NCBI RefSeq assembly: GCF_001427905.1
Contig: NZ_LMEF01000023.1
Coordinates: 102,687 to 166,686, forward strand
DNA: 64,000 nt
Reading direction: 5' to 3'
Source: Flavobacterium sp. Root420
GTDB lineage: Bacteria > Bacteroidota > Bacteroidia > Flavobacteriales > Flavobacteriaceae
Of this stretch, positions 1 through 7,724 are shown piece after piece. The translations under genes and the position numbers were made by a program. Under the pieces are notes generated by a model. It saw nothing but the letters and a program-made list of their open reading frames with translations. It did not search any database and was not told the origin of the DNA. How positions within the stretch are numbered: the first letter of the stretch is position 1; every line of letters starts with the position of its first letter.

Positions 1-285
1 GGCCCAGCCCACATATTGTGACCATTTCGAAGTCGGTTTTATTTCGACTACTTTGCCATGTTTTAGTTCTAAACGGGCTTTTATCTTCTCGAAATTGGCT
101 ACAGAATGAAAAGGAGAGAAGCTTGATGATAAAGCTACAATAGCTTTTTCTATCGAAATAATTTCCTGATCCACTTCCGGACTTTTTTTAGCCATCTCGG
201 CTATTTCTAAATTTTCAGTTTCGGTTAATAAACCATAAACGTATAGTTCTAGAATTCCTGATTCTATATATTCTTGTGCTTCCAT
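1..285 (-). CDS. Anti-sigma factor, N-terminal part (cut by window edge)
   Basis: The reading frame is open from the ATG at 285 to the window edge (95 codons). The visible protein begins MEAQEYIESGILELYVYGLL and has the short helical, glutamate-rich N-terminus seen in RskA-like anti-sigma factors of Bacteroidota; the transmembrane helix and periplasmic part would lie outside the window. Its ATG overlaps the stop of the preceding ECF sigma gene by one base (TAATG), which implies translational coupling. By family, it would hold the cognate sigma factor at the membrane until a signal arrives. The function is inferred mainly from the pairing, as the sequence seen is only the cytoplasmic sigma-binding part. 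Confidence 0.72.
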   Translation of the reverse strand, partial: MEAQEYIESGILELYVYGLLTETENLEIAEMAKKSPEVDQEIISIEKAIVALSSSFSPFHSVANFEKIKARLELKHGKVVEIKPTSKWSQYVGWA

Positions 286-815
286 TAGATTTTTAAATAA
301 TTACGTAAATCATTGATACAATTTCTGTTTTGCGTTTTGATAGTTCCCAGTGGCAATGCCAATTCTTCTGAAGCTTCTTGTTGGGTATATCCTTTAAAAA
401 ATAACAAATCGATAATTTCAATACATTTTGGTTTCAGTTTTTTGACGAATTCCTGAATCCCAATGGTATCAATTTTATTAAGCAGTTTGTTACTGTCGTC
501 TAACAGATTTACGAAATTATCTGATGAAAGGTTTTTTTTGCTGTTATTAAAGTTTTTAGATCTTAATTTATCTATTGAGGTATTTCGGGCAATATTAAGG
601 ATCCACGTATAAAAGCGGCCTTTACTTTCATTATACGAATCGATATTTTTCCAGATTTTCACAAAAACTTCTTGCAAAACATCTTCAGATTCTTCCCTAT
701 TTTTTATCAAAACATGGATGACCGAAAATAAACTTTTGGAATACATATCATACAAGTGGGTAAAAGCTCTTTCGTCTTTTTTGTAGATCAAAACTAATAG
801 TTCTTCTTGACTCAT
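285..815 (-). CDS. ECF RNA polymerase sigma factor (sigma-70 family)
   Basis: A 176-residue protein of normal ECF length. Region 2 spans about residues 10-85, with the core-binding and -10 recognition helix around DVLQEVFVKIWKNI (45-58) and RFYTWILNIARN (67-78). Region 4 spans about 110-175, with a helix-turn-helix at GYTQQEASEELALPLGTIKT. Region 3 and region 1 are absent, as expected for ECF factors. It directs RNA polymerase to a dedicated promoter set. The following gene is a coupled anti-sigma factor, so activity is probably controlled by sequestration. The inducing signal cannot be read from the sequence. Confidence 0.93.
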   Translation of the reverse strand: MSQEELLVLIYKKDERAFTHLYDMYSKSLFSVIHVLIKNREESEDVLQEVFVKIWKNIDSYNESKGRFYTWILNIARNTSIDKLRSKNFNNSKKNLSSDNFVNLLDDSNKLLNKIDTIGIQEFVKKLKPKCIEIIDLLFFKGYTQQEASEELALPLGTIKTQNRNCINDLRNYLKI

Positions 816-1166
816 AGATTAAGGTTTTAAAGTTTAAACAAAATTTATTAAGCAATATTGTATTAATTGAGATAAAGATAATTTATTTTTTTATCAAAAA
901 TAGATTTTTTTTAACAACAGAACCCTTAGTGAAATAAGGGATTTAGAAAAAAATATTGATTTTTTTTATTTTTTTTAAAACCAAAAGCAACCCAATTACG
1001 TAAATGCTGTTATAACATAAAAAGTACTATTCGATAAAACAACATTTTCATAAATAACACTTTTGTTTGCTTATAATTAGCATGTTAGAAATAAATCAAA
1101 AATATTTATTTTAACATTCGTTTAAAGAATTATTTAAAATTAATCGTGATAAAAAAGAATGATACT
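816..1166. other. Intergenic region upstream of the ECF sigma gene
   Basis: This AT-rich gap holds the promoter region of the sigma/anti-sigma operon (reading left) and of the short ORF at 1167 (reading right). There are long A/T tracts around 880-980. I see no RNA gene, clear repeat or coding frame in it. Confidence 0.5.
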
Positions 1167-1325
1167 ATGAAAAATCTGAATAAATTAAAAATTTTAATTA
1201 TAGGTCTGACTAGTGTTTTAGCATTGTCAAATTTGAATAATAAAAATTTTCGAAAAGGAATGGTTCATCATTCGGCTTTAAATGTTGTAGTTTGTCAAAG
1301 CGATTGTATTCAAATTAACAGTTAA
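1167..1325 (+). CDS. Small hypothetical peptide with N-terminal hydrophobic segment
   Basis: An ATG-started 52-codon frame. The product begins MKNLNKLKILIIGLTSVLAL, a lysine-rich start followed by a hydrophobic stretch (residues 8-21) that could be a signal peptide or a membrane anchor, and ends with a two-cysteine tail (VVCQSDCIQINS). It is too short for family recognition. Codon choice (AAA, AAT, TTA) is like the neighbours, but that is weak evidence in AT-rich DNA. It could be a real exported small peptide or the head of a decayed gene, since the same-strand DNA after it looks eroded. Confidence 0.35.
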   Translation: MKNLNKLKILIIGLTSVLALSNLNNKNFRKGMVHHSALNVVVCQSDCIQINS

Positions 1326-1338
1326 AGATTAATAGTTG

Positions 1339-1606
1339 ATGTCCCCGGACTTCCAACCCGAAAATTATTTGCAAACTGTATTTTCCAAATTAAATCGAAT
1401 TGAGATTTCCATATACACGCCATTAAAAAGATCAGCTGGGGAATATGAATTAGAGTTTTAAAATTAATTTTCACTATAACCGGAAGGCATCAACTATAAT
1501 TTAAAGATAAAGTAACTATAAGGTAAGGATTCAGGATAGCACCAATTTTCTTATTTTATAAAATTAAAGGATAATATTAATTCATGGTTTGATTTGTTTG
1601 TATGGG
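1339..1606 (+). pseudogene. Possible gene remnant with several in-frame stops
   Basis: From the ATG at 1339 a 40-codon frame ends at 1461 with protein-like text (QTVFSKLNRIEISIYTPLKR, then AGEYELEF). The same frame continues past several stops with PEGINYNLKIK and finally NSWFDLFVWEKPNE just before the terminator at 1608. Protein-like text broken by stops in one frame is what an eroded gene looks like, but AT-rich intergenic DNA can mimic it. No family is recognised. Confidence 0.2.
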
Positions 1607-1607
1607 A

Positions 1608-1646
1608 GAAGCCTAACGAGTGATTAACGTTAGGCTTCGTTTTTTT
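1608..1646 (+). terminator. Rho-independent terminator
   Basis: A perfect 11-bp stem, GAAGCCTAACG (1608-1618) pairing with CGTTAGGCTTC (1628-1638), with a nine-base loop and a run of T residues (1640-1646). It would end any transcript from the small ORF at 1167 and insulate the downstream peroxidase gene. The presence of a strong terminator here supports transcription of the otherwise doubtful 1167-1606 stretch. Confidence 0.85.
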
Positions 1647-1729
1647 ATTTAACTTATGTTTAATAAAAATAAAGCGATCAAAGTCTTTCTGTAAAACAGA
1701 TTTTAACTAATTTTATAAAAAATTAAACG

Positions 1730-2314
1730 ATGAATAAAATAGCATTTTTAGTTTGTAGTGCCGTCTTTTTAATGGCGTCACAACTTCAGGCACAAACAAG
1801 TATCAATAAATCTAAAACAGAAAAAGTTATGGGAAAACAAACCATCTATCAATTTAAAGTTGAAGATTTATCAGGAAACGTTTTTGATTTTGCTTCTTTA
1901 AAAGGAAAAAAAATCATGATTGTAAACACCGCTTCAAAATGCGGATTAACGCCTCAATACAAAGATCTTGAAGCTGTTTACAAAGAATATAAAGACAAAG
2001 GTTTTGTAATTGTTGGTTTCCCTGCAAACAATTTTGCCTCTCAGGAACCAGGTACCAATGAAGAAATTCAAGCGTTTTGCCAATTAAATTACGGTGTAAC
2101 CTTCCCAATGATGGACAAAGTTTCGGTAAAAGGAGATGATATGTGTGAGGTTTATAAATTCTTAACACAAAAATCGAAAAACGGTTTACAGGATTCTGAA
2201 GTAGAATGGAACTTCCAAAAATACTTAATCAATGAAAAAGGTGAACTCGTAAAAGTAATCAAACCAAAAACACTAGTTACAGAACCAGAAGTGATTAATT
2301 GGATTAAAAGCTAA
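1730..2314 (+). CDS. Glutathione peroxidase family protein, exported form
   Basis: A 194-residue thiol peroxidase of the GPx family, which reduces hydrogen peroxide or lipid peroxides; bacterial Cys-type members usually take electrons from thioredoxin. The family block NTASKCGLTPQY carries the peroxidatic cysteine at residue 71. GFPANNFASQEPG and the VEWNFQKYLI block supply the conserved Gln and Trp-Asn partners. Residues 1-22 (MNKIAFLVCS... to AQT) form a signal peptide, so the enzyme should act in the periplasm. An internal Met at 34 would give a cytosolic form of standard GPx length. The gene stands alone behind a strong terminator. Confidence 0.93.
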   Translation: MNKIAFLVCSAVFLMASQLQAQTSINKSKTEKVMGKQTIYQFKVEDLSGNVFDFASLKGKKIMIVNTASKCGLTPQYKDLEAVYKEYKDKGFVIVGFPANNFASQEPGTNEEIQAFCQLNYGVTFPMMDKVSVKGDDMCEVYKFLTQKSKNGLQDSEVEWNFQKYLINEKGELVKVIKPKTLVTEPEVINWIKS

Positions 2315-2414
2315 TTCAAAATAATCTCAACCAAAAAATCCACAAATTTGAATTTTGAAACTCAAGTTTGTGGATTTTTTTATTGAAAAGCTTAATAGTT
2401 TACGACCTTAATAA

Positions 2415-2577
2415 AAACCTTGTGTTCTTTGCGTTTAATGGATTGAAGTGATTTAACCGCAAGGTTCGCAAAGAGTTACGCAATAGATGCAAAGTACTTA
2501 CAAGCAAAGCTTTGCGAACTTTGCGTTTTCTAAGGGTAAGCTAAGGCAAAAAACCTTTGCGCCCTTTGCGGTTAAGC
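2415..2577. repeat. CTTTGCG-rich dispersed intergenic repeat, copy 1
   Basis: The gap after the peroxidase gene is filled with reiterated words of the type CTTTGCG, AACCTTGTG, GTTCGCAAAG and TGCGGTTAAGC in both orientations, forming several imperfect inverted repeats. Related blocks occur at 20968-21099 and 45469-45770. The right end reaches the stop codon of the GNAT gene (TTA at 2572-2574). No coding frame is supported. Confidence 0.6.
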
Positions 2578-3069
2578 AAGGATCAACTGCATAAAAACCA
2601 AATCAAGCCAATGATCAAATTTGTAACCCACTTCACGAATTGTTCCCGTTACCACAAAACCAAATTTCTCATGAAAAGCAATACTTCCTGCATTATCAGC
2701 GTCAATAGCTCCAATCATAACGTGATATCCTTGTTCTTTGGCCAGGCGAATCAATTCTGTCAATAATTGAGACCCAATGCCTTTTCCAATCAAATGATCC
2801 ACCACATAAACCGAATGCTCAACCGTATATTGATAACCAATTTTTTCACGGAACTGTCCATAGCTGCCAAAACCAACCACTTCGCCATCTAGATCAGCAA
2901 CCACAATAGGAAGATTTTTTGCAGTTTTATCTTCAAACCATTTTGTTTGAACGTCAATAGTTTGAATGTCATAACTGTAGTTTGCAGTTGTATACAGAAT
3001 GGAATGGTTTACAATGTCCAGAATTTTTTCTAAATCATTTTTTGTCGCAGGTCTCAGAGTAAGGCTCAT
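2572..3069 (-). CDS. GNAT N-acetyltransferase, phosphinothricin-acetyltransferase-like
   Basis: A 165-residue single-domain acetyl-CoA-dependent acetyltransferase. The N-terminus LTLRPATKNDLEKILDIVNH and the later YTVEHSVYVVDHLIGKGIG acetyl-CoA loop followed by NAGSIAFHEKFGF match the Pat/Bar-like GNAT branch that acetylates small amines or amino-acid analogues such as phosphinothricin or methionine sulfoximine. I place the start at the ATG at 3069 (MSLTLRP). An in-frame ATG at 3099 adds ten residues that come from the palindromic repeat at 3085-3136, so it is less likely. The true substrate cannot be read from the sequence. Confidence 0.85.
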   Translation of the reverse strand: MSLTLRPATKNDLEKILDIVNHSILYTTANYSYDIQTIDVQTKWFEDKTAKNLPIVVADLDGEVVGFGSYGQFREKIGYQYTVEHSVYVVDHLIGKGIGSQLLTELIRLAKEQGYHVMIGAIDADNAGSIAFHEKFGFVVTGTIREVGYKFDHWLDLVFMQLILA

Positions 3070-3084
3070 GGTTTTAATTTTTTT

Positions 3085-3136
3085 TAGCCACGAATTCACG
3101 AATTTTTTATTTTAATAATTCGTGAATTCGTGGCTA
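3085..3136. repeat. GCCACGAATTC palindromic intergenic repeat, copy 1
   Basis: Two perfect 20-base arms (TAGCCACGAATTCACGAATT and its complement) are separated by 12 bases, and T-rich DNA follows on the + strand. A second palindromic copy lies at 18628-18685 and a half copy at 12173-12193. It lies between two minus-strand genes, just upstream of the GNAT start. Confidence 0.8.
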
Positions 3137-3142
3137 TTTTTT

Positions 3143-4318
3143 TTATTTAGTGTTCAATTCAGCTAATAAAGTGTCAACCTCTTTAGTGTTCCAGGTCATT
3201 TCGGTACAAATAACTTTGGCATCATTGGCATATTGCAAAGCTGATTTTTTGTCTTTAATTTTATGGTAAAGTCTTGCGACGAGCAAATTTCCATCGTAAG
3301 AATCATTTAATTCTAAAGAATGTTTTACCCAGAAAATAGATTTTTTCAGGCTTTCTGTATCTTTAATATGTTTCAAATAAGTTTGCCCAATATCTTTCAG
3401 AAAGCTGGCATCATTCCAAACTAATTTTTGTGTATTTTCTAGTGTCACTGTTTTATAGAACTGCCATTTTTCAGTTCTTTCTGCCAAAGTCAAATCAAAT
3501 TTAAAAACCAAAGAATCTGTCTTTTGCAACCGAATAGATTTTGCAACTTCTCTCTGTTTGTAATAGTTTACAGTATCTAAATTGTCAACTAAAGGACGAA
3601 GTAATTCGGTAACAATACTTTCTACTTTACGATCTACACGATTTTGCGAAGCCACAGCAGCAAATTCCTTTTGATGTTTTAAAACGTATTGAAACTCTCT
3701 CGAATTAATATCCGTAACACCATTGGCTATAATTCGCCAATTCGTTTCACTAACCAATTGCATATCTGACTGTGTTTTTAGATAAATATGAGTGGGAACA
3801 GATAATTCCGTTCTGTCTTTTCCTTTTTTTAAAGTGTTTAGGTAAGCAAAAAACTTGTTAGAATTACTAGGGTCTGAAAGAAATTCTTTTTCTAAATAAG
3901 GCAATTGCATTCTTGAATTCAAGGCATATTTTACTTCGCTCATGAACTCGGCGGTTTTCATTTCGCCTTTCAGTGCATATAAAAGTGTTTCATTAGAATC
4001 TAAAAACAAAAAAGTAGGCAACGATTTGGTATTGTATTTATTCTTAAGCGCTAATCCTTCTTCTTTTTCAATGTTTTTCCAAATGCAGACATAATTTTCC
4101 TTCAAAAAATTGATCACATTCGGATCACTAAAAACTTCTTTTTTCATCAGATTACAATGCGGACACCAGTCGGCATAAAGCATTATAAAAAGTGGTTTTC
4201 CTGCTGTTTTTGCAGTTTCTAAAGCTTTTTTATAAGGCGTATCATCAGGTACAAATTGATTTTGTGACTTTACGGTTTGTATCGAAATACAAAGTAAAAA
4301 AAGATAGATGAAACGCAT
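3143..4318 (-). CDS. Exported thioredoxin-fold protein with C-terminal helical region
   Basis: A 391-residue protein with a signal peptide (MRFIYLFLLCISIQTVKSQ). A thioredoxin-like domain covers about residues 22-135, with the redox motif ADWCPHCNLM (cysteines 52 and 55) and a cis-proline loop near SLPTFLFL. The rest (about 140-391) is mostly helical, ends in a TPR-like stretch (LLVARLYHKIKDKKSALQYA) and has no motif I can name. By family it is a periplasmic disulfide oxidoreductase or thiol-redox protein. It is probably monocistronic, with a TATATTTG promoter box on the minus strand at 4353-4360. Confidence 0.82.
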   Translation of the reverse strand: MRFIYLFLLCISIQTVKSQNQFVPDDTPYKKALETAKTAGKPLFIMLYADWCPHCNLMKKEVFSDPNVINFLKENYVCIWKNIEKEEGLALKNKYNTKSLPTFLFLDSNETLLYALKGEMKTAEFMSEVKYALNSRMQLPYLEKEFLSDPSNSNKFFAYLNTLKKGKDRTELSVPTHIYLKTQSDMQLVSETNWRIIANGVTDINSREFQYVLKHQKEFAAVASQNRVDRKVESIVTELLRPLVDNLDTVNYYKQREVAKSIRLQKTDSLVFKFDLTLAERTEKWQFYKTVTLENTQKLVWNDASFLKDIGQTYLKHIKDTESLKKSIFWVKHSLELNDSYDGNLLVARLYHKIKDKKSALQYANDAKVICTEMTWNTKEVDTLLAELNTK

Positions 4319-4352
4319 ACAAAGTTTATTTTGATCAAAAAAAATGCTTTTA

Positions 4353-4360
4353 CAAATATA
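4353..4360 (-). promoter_or_regulatory. Promoter -7 box (TATATTTG) of the thioredoxin-fold gene
   Basis: It matches the Bacteroidota -7 consensus TAnnTTTG exactly on the minus strand, about 35 bases before the ATG at 4318. Confidence 0.55.
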
Positions 4361-4425
4361 TTTCCTTTTTATAAAAACCGCCTTAATATCTTCCTAATTT
4401 ATAAGTAAATCAAATGTGAAGTTTG

Positions 4426-4433
4426 TAACTTTG
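4426..4433 (+). promoter_or_regulatory. Promoter -7 box (TAACTTTG) of menD
   Basis: An exact TAnnTTTG match 57 bases before the menD ATG. No clear TTTG -33 element is seen at the usual spacing, so the call rests on the -7 box alone. Confidence 0.45.
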
Positions 4434-4490
4434 TGATGTCAAAAAAAATCTTCAAGTTTAGATTTTCTTTAAAAATAATACACCATAAGA

Positions 4491-6152
4491 ATGATTTACC
4501 CCAAAATACCGCTTGCTCAGAGCATTATCGAAATTTGTTTAGCAAAAGGAATTACTAATATTATTATTTCTCCTGGATCACGAAATGCACCTTTAACGAT
4601 AGGTTTTGCACAAAATCCTAATTTTACTTGTTATAGCATAGCAGATGAACGTTGCGCTGCTTTTTTTGCATTGGGAATCGCACAGCAAACTAAAAAGCCA
4701 ACTGCCCTTGTTTGTACTTCTGGTTCAGCACTTTTGAATTATTATCCGGCTGTAGCCGAAGCCTTTTACAGTCAGATTCCATTGATAATAATTTCAGCAG
4801 ATCGTCCGCAAAGTAAAATTGATATTGGAGACGGACAAACAATTCGTCAGGAAAATGTTTTTCAGAATCATTCGGTTTTTAATGCCAATTTAGCAGAAGA
4901 AGCTTCTGATGAAAATGACTTAAAAATCAACAAAGCTATCGAAACTGCGATTCTTCAAAAAGGACCGGTTCATATTAATGCACCTTTTGAAGAACCTTTG
5001 TATGAAACGGTAGAAACACTTTCTGTTCAACCAAAAATCACGAATTCAGAAGAAATCATCGGTACAAAAACTATTGAAAATGTGGCCGATTTTGTTTCAA
5101 TCTGGAATTCAGCCAAACGCAAATTAATCTTGGTTGGCGTAAATGAAGCTAACGTTATCGAGCAGGAAATTATCGACAATTTTGCAAAAGATCCGTCTGT
5201 TGTAGTGCTGACAGAAACGACTTCAAACTTACATCATCCCGATTTTATTAATAGCATAGATACTTTAATTACACCATTTGACGATGTTGATTTTAAAGAG
5301 CTTAATCCAGATATTTTAATAACTTTTGGAGGTATGATTGTGTCTAAACGTATCAAAGGTTTCCTGCGTAAACACAAACCAAAAGAGCATTGGCATATTG
5401 ATACATTGAGGGCTTACGATACATTCAATGCTTTGACAAAACATTTTGTAATGCAGCCAAATGATTTCTTTACCGATTTGTTTTCAAAAACAAGCTTTAC
5501 AAAAAGTAAATATGCTGAAAAAATTGGTACAATTTATAAATTTCGTAAAATCAAAAGAAATCAATACCTGGAAAAAATACCCTTTTCAGATTTTAAAGTT
5601 TTCGAGAAAGTTATCGAATCGTTACCTAAAAACAGCCAGTTGCAAATTAGTAATAGTTCAGCCATTCGATATGCGCAATTAATTCATATTGATCCTTCAA
5701 TAGAAGTTTTTTGTAACCGTGGAACGAGTGGAATTGACGGAAGTACATCAACAGCTATTGGTGCTTCAGTAGGAAGCAGAAAACCAAATGTTTTTATTAC
5801 CGGAGACATTAGCTTTTTGTACGACAGCAATGCTTTGTGGAATTCATACATCCCAAAAAACTTCAAAATTATTTTGATCAATAATGGAGGAGGAGGAATT
5901 TTTAGAATTTTACCAGGCCATGAAGAAAAACCTGTTTTCAATACGTATTTTGAAACTTCACACCATTTAACTGCTGAGCATTTGGCGAAAATGTATCAGT
6001 TTGAATATATAACAGCTTCCGATACGAAATCATTGGAAAATGGAATTGATAAGCTTTATTCACAGAACGATAAACCTGTTATTTTAGAAGTCTTTACACC
6101 GACCAGAGAAAATGATGTCATTCTAAAACAATATTTTAAAGAGCTGGTTTAA
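4491..6152 (+). CDS. menD: 2-succinyl-5-enolpyruvyl-6-hydroxy-3-cyclohexene-1-carboxylate synthase
   Basis: A 553-residue thiamine-diphosphate enzyme of full MenD length. It joins isochorismate and the succinic-semialdehyde unit from 2-oxoglutarate, the first committed step of menaquinone synthesis in the cytoplasm. The N-terminal Pyr domain contains SPGSRNAPLTIGF and DERCAAFFALG. The C-terminal PP domain contains NRGTSGIDGSTSTA, then GDISFLYDSNALW and the INNGGGGIF Mg/ThDP loop. It is separated from menB, menA and menC by an M28 peptidase and an S1 protein. A bidirectional terminator follows at 6168. Confidence 0.95.
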   Translation: MIYPKIPLAQSIIEICLAKGITNIIISPGSRNAPLTIGFAQNPNFTCYSIADERCAAFFALGIAQQTKKPTALVCTSGSALLNYYPAVAEAFYSQIPLIIISADRPQSKIDIGDGQTIRQENVFQNHSVFNANLAEEASDENDLKINKAIETAILQKGPVHINAPFEEPLYETVETLSVQPKITNSEEIIGTKTIENVADFVSIWNSAKRKLILVGVNEANVIEQEIIDNFAKDPSVVVLTETTSNLHHPDFINSIDTLITPFDDVDFKELNPDILITFGGMIVSKRIKGFLRKHKPKEHWHIDTLRAYDTFNALTKHFVMQPNDFFTDLFSKTSFTKSKYAEKIGTIYKFRKIKRNQYLEKIPFSDFKVFEKVIESLPKNSQLQISNSSAIRYAQLIHIDPSIEVFCNRGTSGIDGSTSTAIGASVGSRKPNVFITGDISFLYDSNALWNSYIPKNFKIILINNGGGGIFRILPGHEEKPVFNTYFETSHHLTAEHLAKMYQFEYITASDTKSLENGIDKLYSQNDKPVILEVFTPTRENDVILKQYFKELV

Positions 6153-6167
6153 GACTAGTATATAAAA

Positions 6168-6196
6168 AGAAAAGCGCCTTACAAGGCGCTTTTCTA
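6168..6196. terminator. Bidirectional terminator between menD and the M28 peptidase gene
   Basis: The perfect stem AGAAAAGCGCCTT / AAGGCGCTTTTCT with loop ACA, with A/T-rich flanks on both strands, lies between convergent genes ending at 6152 and 6210. It should stop transcripts from both sides. Confidence 0.85.
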
Positions 6197-6209
6197 TTGA
6201 AATAAAATC

Positions 6210-7559
6210 TTAACGAATCGGAAGTGGGAAAACCGGTATGCTGGCATGGCCTAACGCATCAACTGTTTGTACGGCAAAGAAATAATTGTCTTTAGAATAC
6301 GGGATCTCAGCTTTGGTATCTTTTACAAAAAATGTTTTTTCCCAATGAGATGATGATGTTTCTCTCATCAAAATCTGATAACCAAATTGCGGTTTATCTT
6401 CTGGAGCACTCCAAATTAATGTAGAAGAGTTAGAAAGGTTTTTAACTTCAATTCCAACATTGACAGGTGCTTTTGGAGACCATGCCAGATTAGCTAAAAC
6501 CGCTAAGTTGGAGCAGGTATTTTTTCTTAAATAATTAAAATCCATAAATTCAGGAAGGTCGCCATATTTTATATTGTTTTCCGTTCTTAAATCCTGATGC
6601 TGGTGATCAAAATTTTCATTCATTTCGCAAAAGCGAACTGCTGTAAATCCGTTTTGACTAAAAGGAGTATGATCTCCTCCGCGTAAAAAACGATCATTTC
6701 TGTACACTAATTTTACAGAAAGCTGGTCTACATATTGTTCTGTAGTTGTTTTAATATAGCGTGCCAATAATCTCGAAGGGCTGTCATTATCACGATTAAT
6801 TGATTTACGCATTTTGGCTTCATCTTCGGTTTCTAAAAACGGAATAGTTTCGCTAAAAACTCTGATTTGTGTATTGTCTCTTAAATTAGTTCCGCTGGAT
6901 AAACTGTTTCCAATCATGTCATTATTAAGCATGGCGATGATATTCCAGTTTGATTCTTTAGCGAATTCAGCCAAATGACGGGCTCCAATAAGTCCTTGTT
7001 CTTCACCAACAACAGCAACAAAAATAATAGTTGCCGGAAAAGATCTTTTGCTCATTATTTTAGCCAATTCGATAACAGCTGCAACACCAGAACCATCGTC
7101 ATTGGCACCGGGAGCGTCAGATTTTATATTCATTACATCAGAAACGCGTGAATCAAGATGTCCACTAATAATAAGTACACGATTATCATTAGGATCTGTT
7201 CCCTTTAAAGTAGCCATTACATTACCAAGCTGGCTATCTACTTTAACACGTTTTCCATCTGCCTTAACTGTAAAATAATCAATTGTAGAAGTTAATCTTC
7301 CACCAGATTCTAACGCATATTTGTCAAACTCAGATTTTACCCATTGTTGTGCGGCTCCAATACCTTTTGTTTTGCTTTTGGTATCGCTTAATGTATGTCT
7401 GGTTCCAAAAGTCACCAGTTTTCTGACAGTTGCTTCGAGGTTTTCGGCTTTAACTTCTGAAATCATCTTTTTAATTTCCGGATCCTCAGCAACCTGCGAA
7501 ATACCCGTCTGAGAAAATAGTAAAAAGGCAAAAACGAAGTAAAAAGTAATTTTTTTCAT
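6210..7559 (-). CDS. Exported M28 family zinc peptidase with C-terminal FN3-like domain
   Basis: A 449-residue protein with a signal peptide (residues 1-21). The M28 catalytic core shows the two-zinc ligand pattern: GHLDSR (His134), PGANDDGSG (Asp154), VGEEQG (Glu186/187), NNDMIGN (Asp214) and RGGDHTPF (final His). Such enzymes are aminopeptidases or dipeptidases acting outside the cytoplasmic membrane. The last ~85 residues (from APVNVGIEV) read as a fibronectin-III-like beta domain. A minus-strand TAAATTTG promoter box sits at 7584-7591. It is convergent with menD and probably unrelated to menaquinone synthesis. Confidence 0.92.
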   Translation of the reverse strand: MKKITFYFVFAFLLFSQTGISQVAEDPEIKKMISEVKAENLEATVRKLVTFGTRHTLSDTKSKTKGIGAAQQWVKSEFDKYALESGGRLTSTIDYFTVKADGKRVKVDSQLGNVMATLKGTDPNDNRVLIISGHLDSRVSDVMNIKSDAPGANDDGSGVAAVIELAKIMSKRSFPATIIFVAVVGEEQGLIGARHLAEFAKESNWNIIAMLNNDMIGNSLSSGTNLRDNTQIRVFSETIPFLETEDEAKMRKSINRDNDSPSRLLARYIKTTTEQYVDQLSVKLVYRNDRFLRGGDHTPFSQNGFTAVRFCEMNENFDHQHQDLRTENNIKYGDLPEFMDFNYLRKNTCSNLAVLANLAWSPKAPVNVGIEVKNLSNSSTLIWSAPEDKPQFGYQILMRETSSSHWEKTFFVKDTKAEIPYSKDNYFFAVQTVDALGHASIPVFPLPIR

Positions 7560-7583
7560 TGATTTGGAGTTAATTTAGGTTCT

Positions 7584-7591
7584 CAAATTTA
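7584..7591 (-). promoter_or_regulatory. Promoter -7 box (TAAATTTG) of the M28 peptidase gene
   Basis: An exact TAnnTTTG match on the minus strand, 24 bases before the ATG at 7559. Confidence 0.5.
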
Positions 7592-7674
7592 ATTAAAAAG
7601 CATAAACTATAATAAGATGGGGATTGCTTTTTTTTAATCCAAAATATTTTTCGGTTTACCATTTTCAAACTTCG

Positions 7675-7682
7675 TACATTTG
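7675..7682 (+). promoter_or_regulatory. Promoter -7 box (TACATTTG) of the S1 protein gene
   Basis: An exact TAnnTTTG match 42 bases before the ATG at 7725, with T-rich DNA at the -33 position. Confidence 0.55.
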
Positions 7683-7724
7683 CAGCTAGAAACTTAGTCA
7701 TTTATCGACTCAGAACTTAAGAAT

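Noticed and set aside
2557..2766. A + strand open frame opposite the GNAT gene
   Set aside because: It is an antisense shadow of a clear GNAT domain on the minus strand and begins in a dispersed repeat.
3070..3099. Ten-residue upstream extension of the GNAT protein (MNSWLKKIKT)
   Set aside because: The extension lies inside the GCCACGAATTC palindrome; the shorter start MSLTLRP fits the family.
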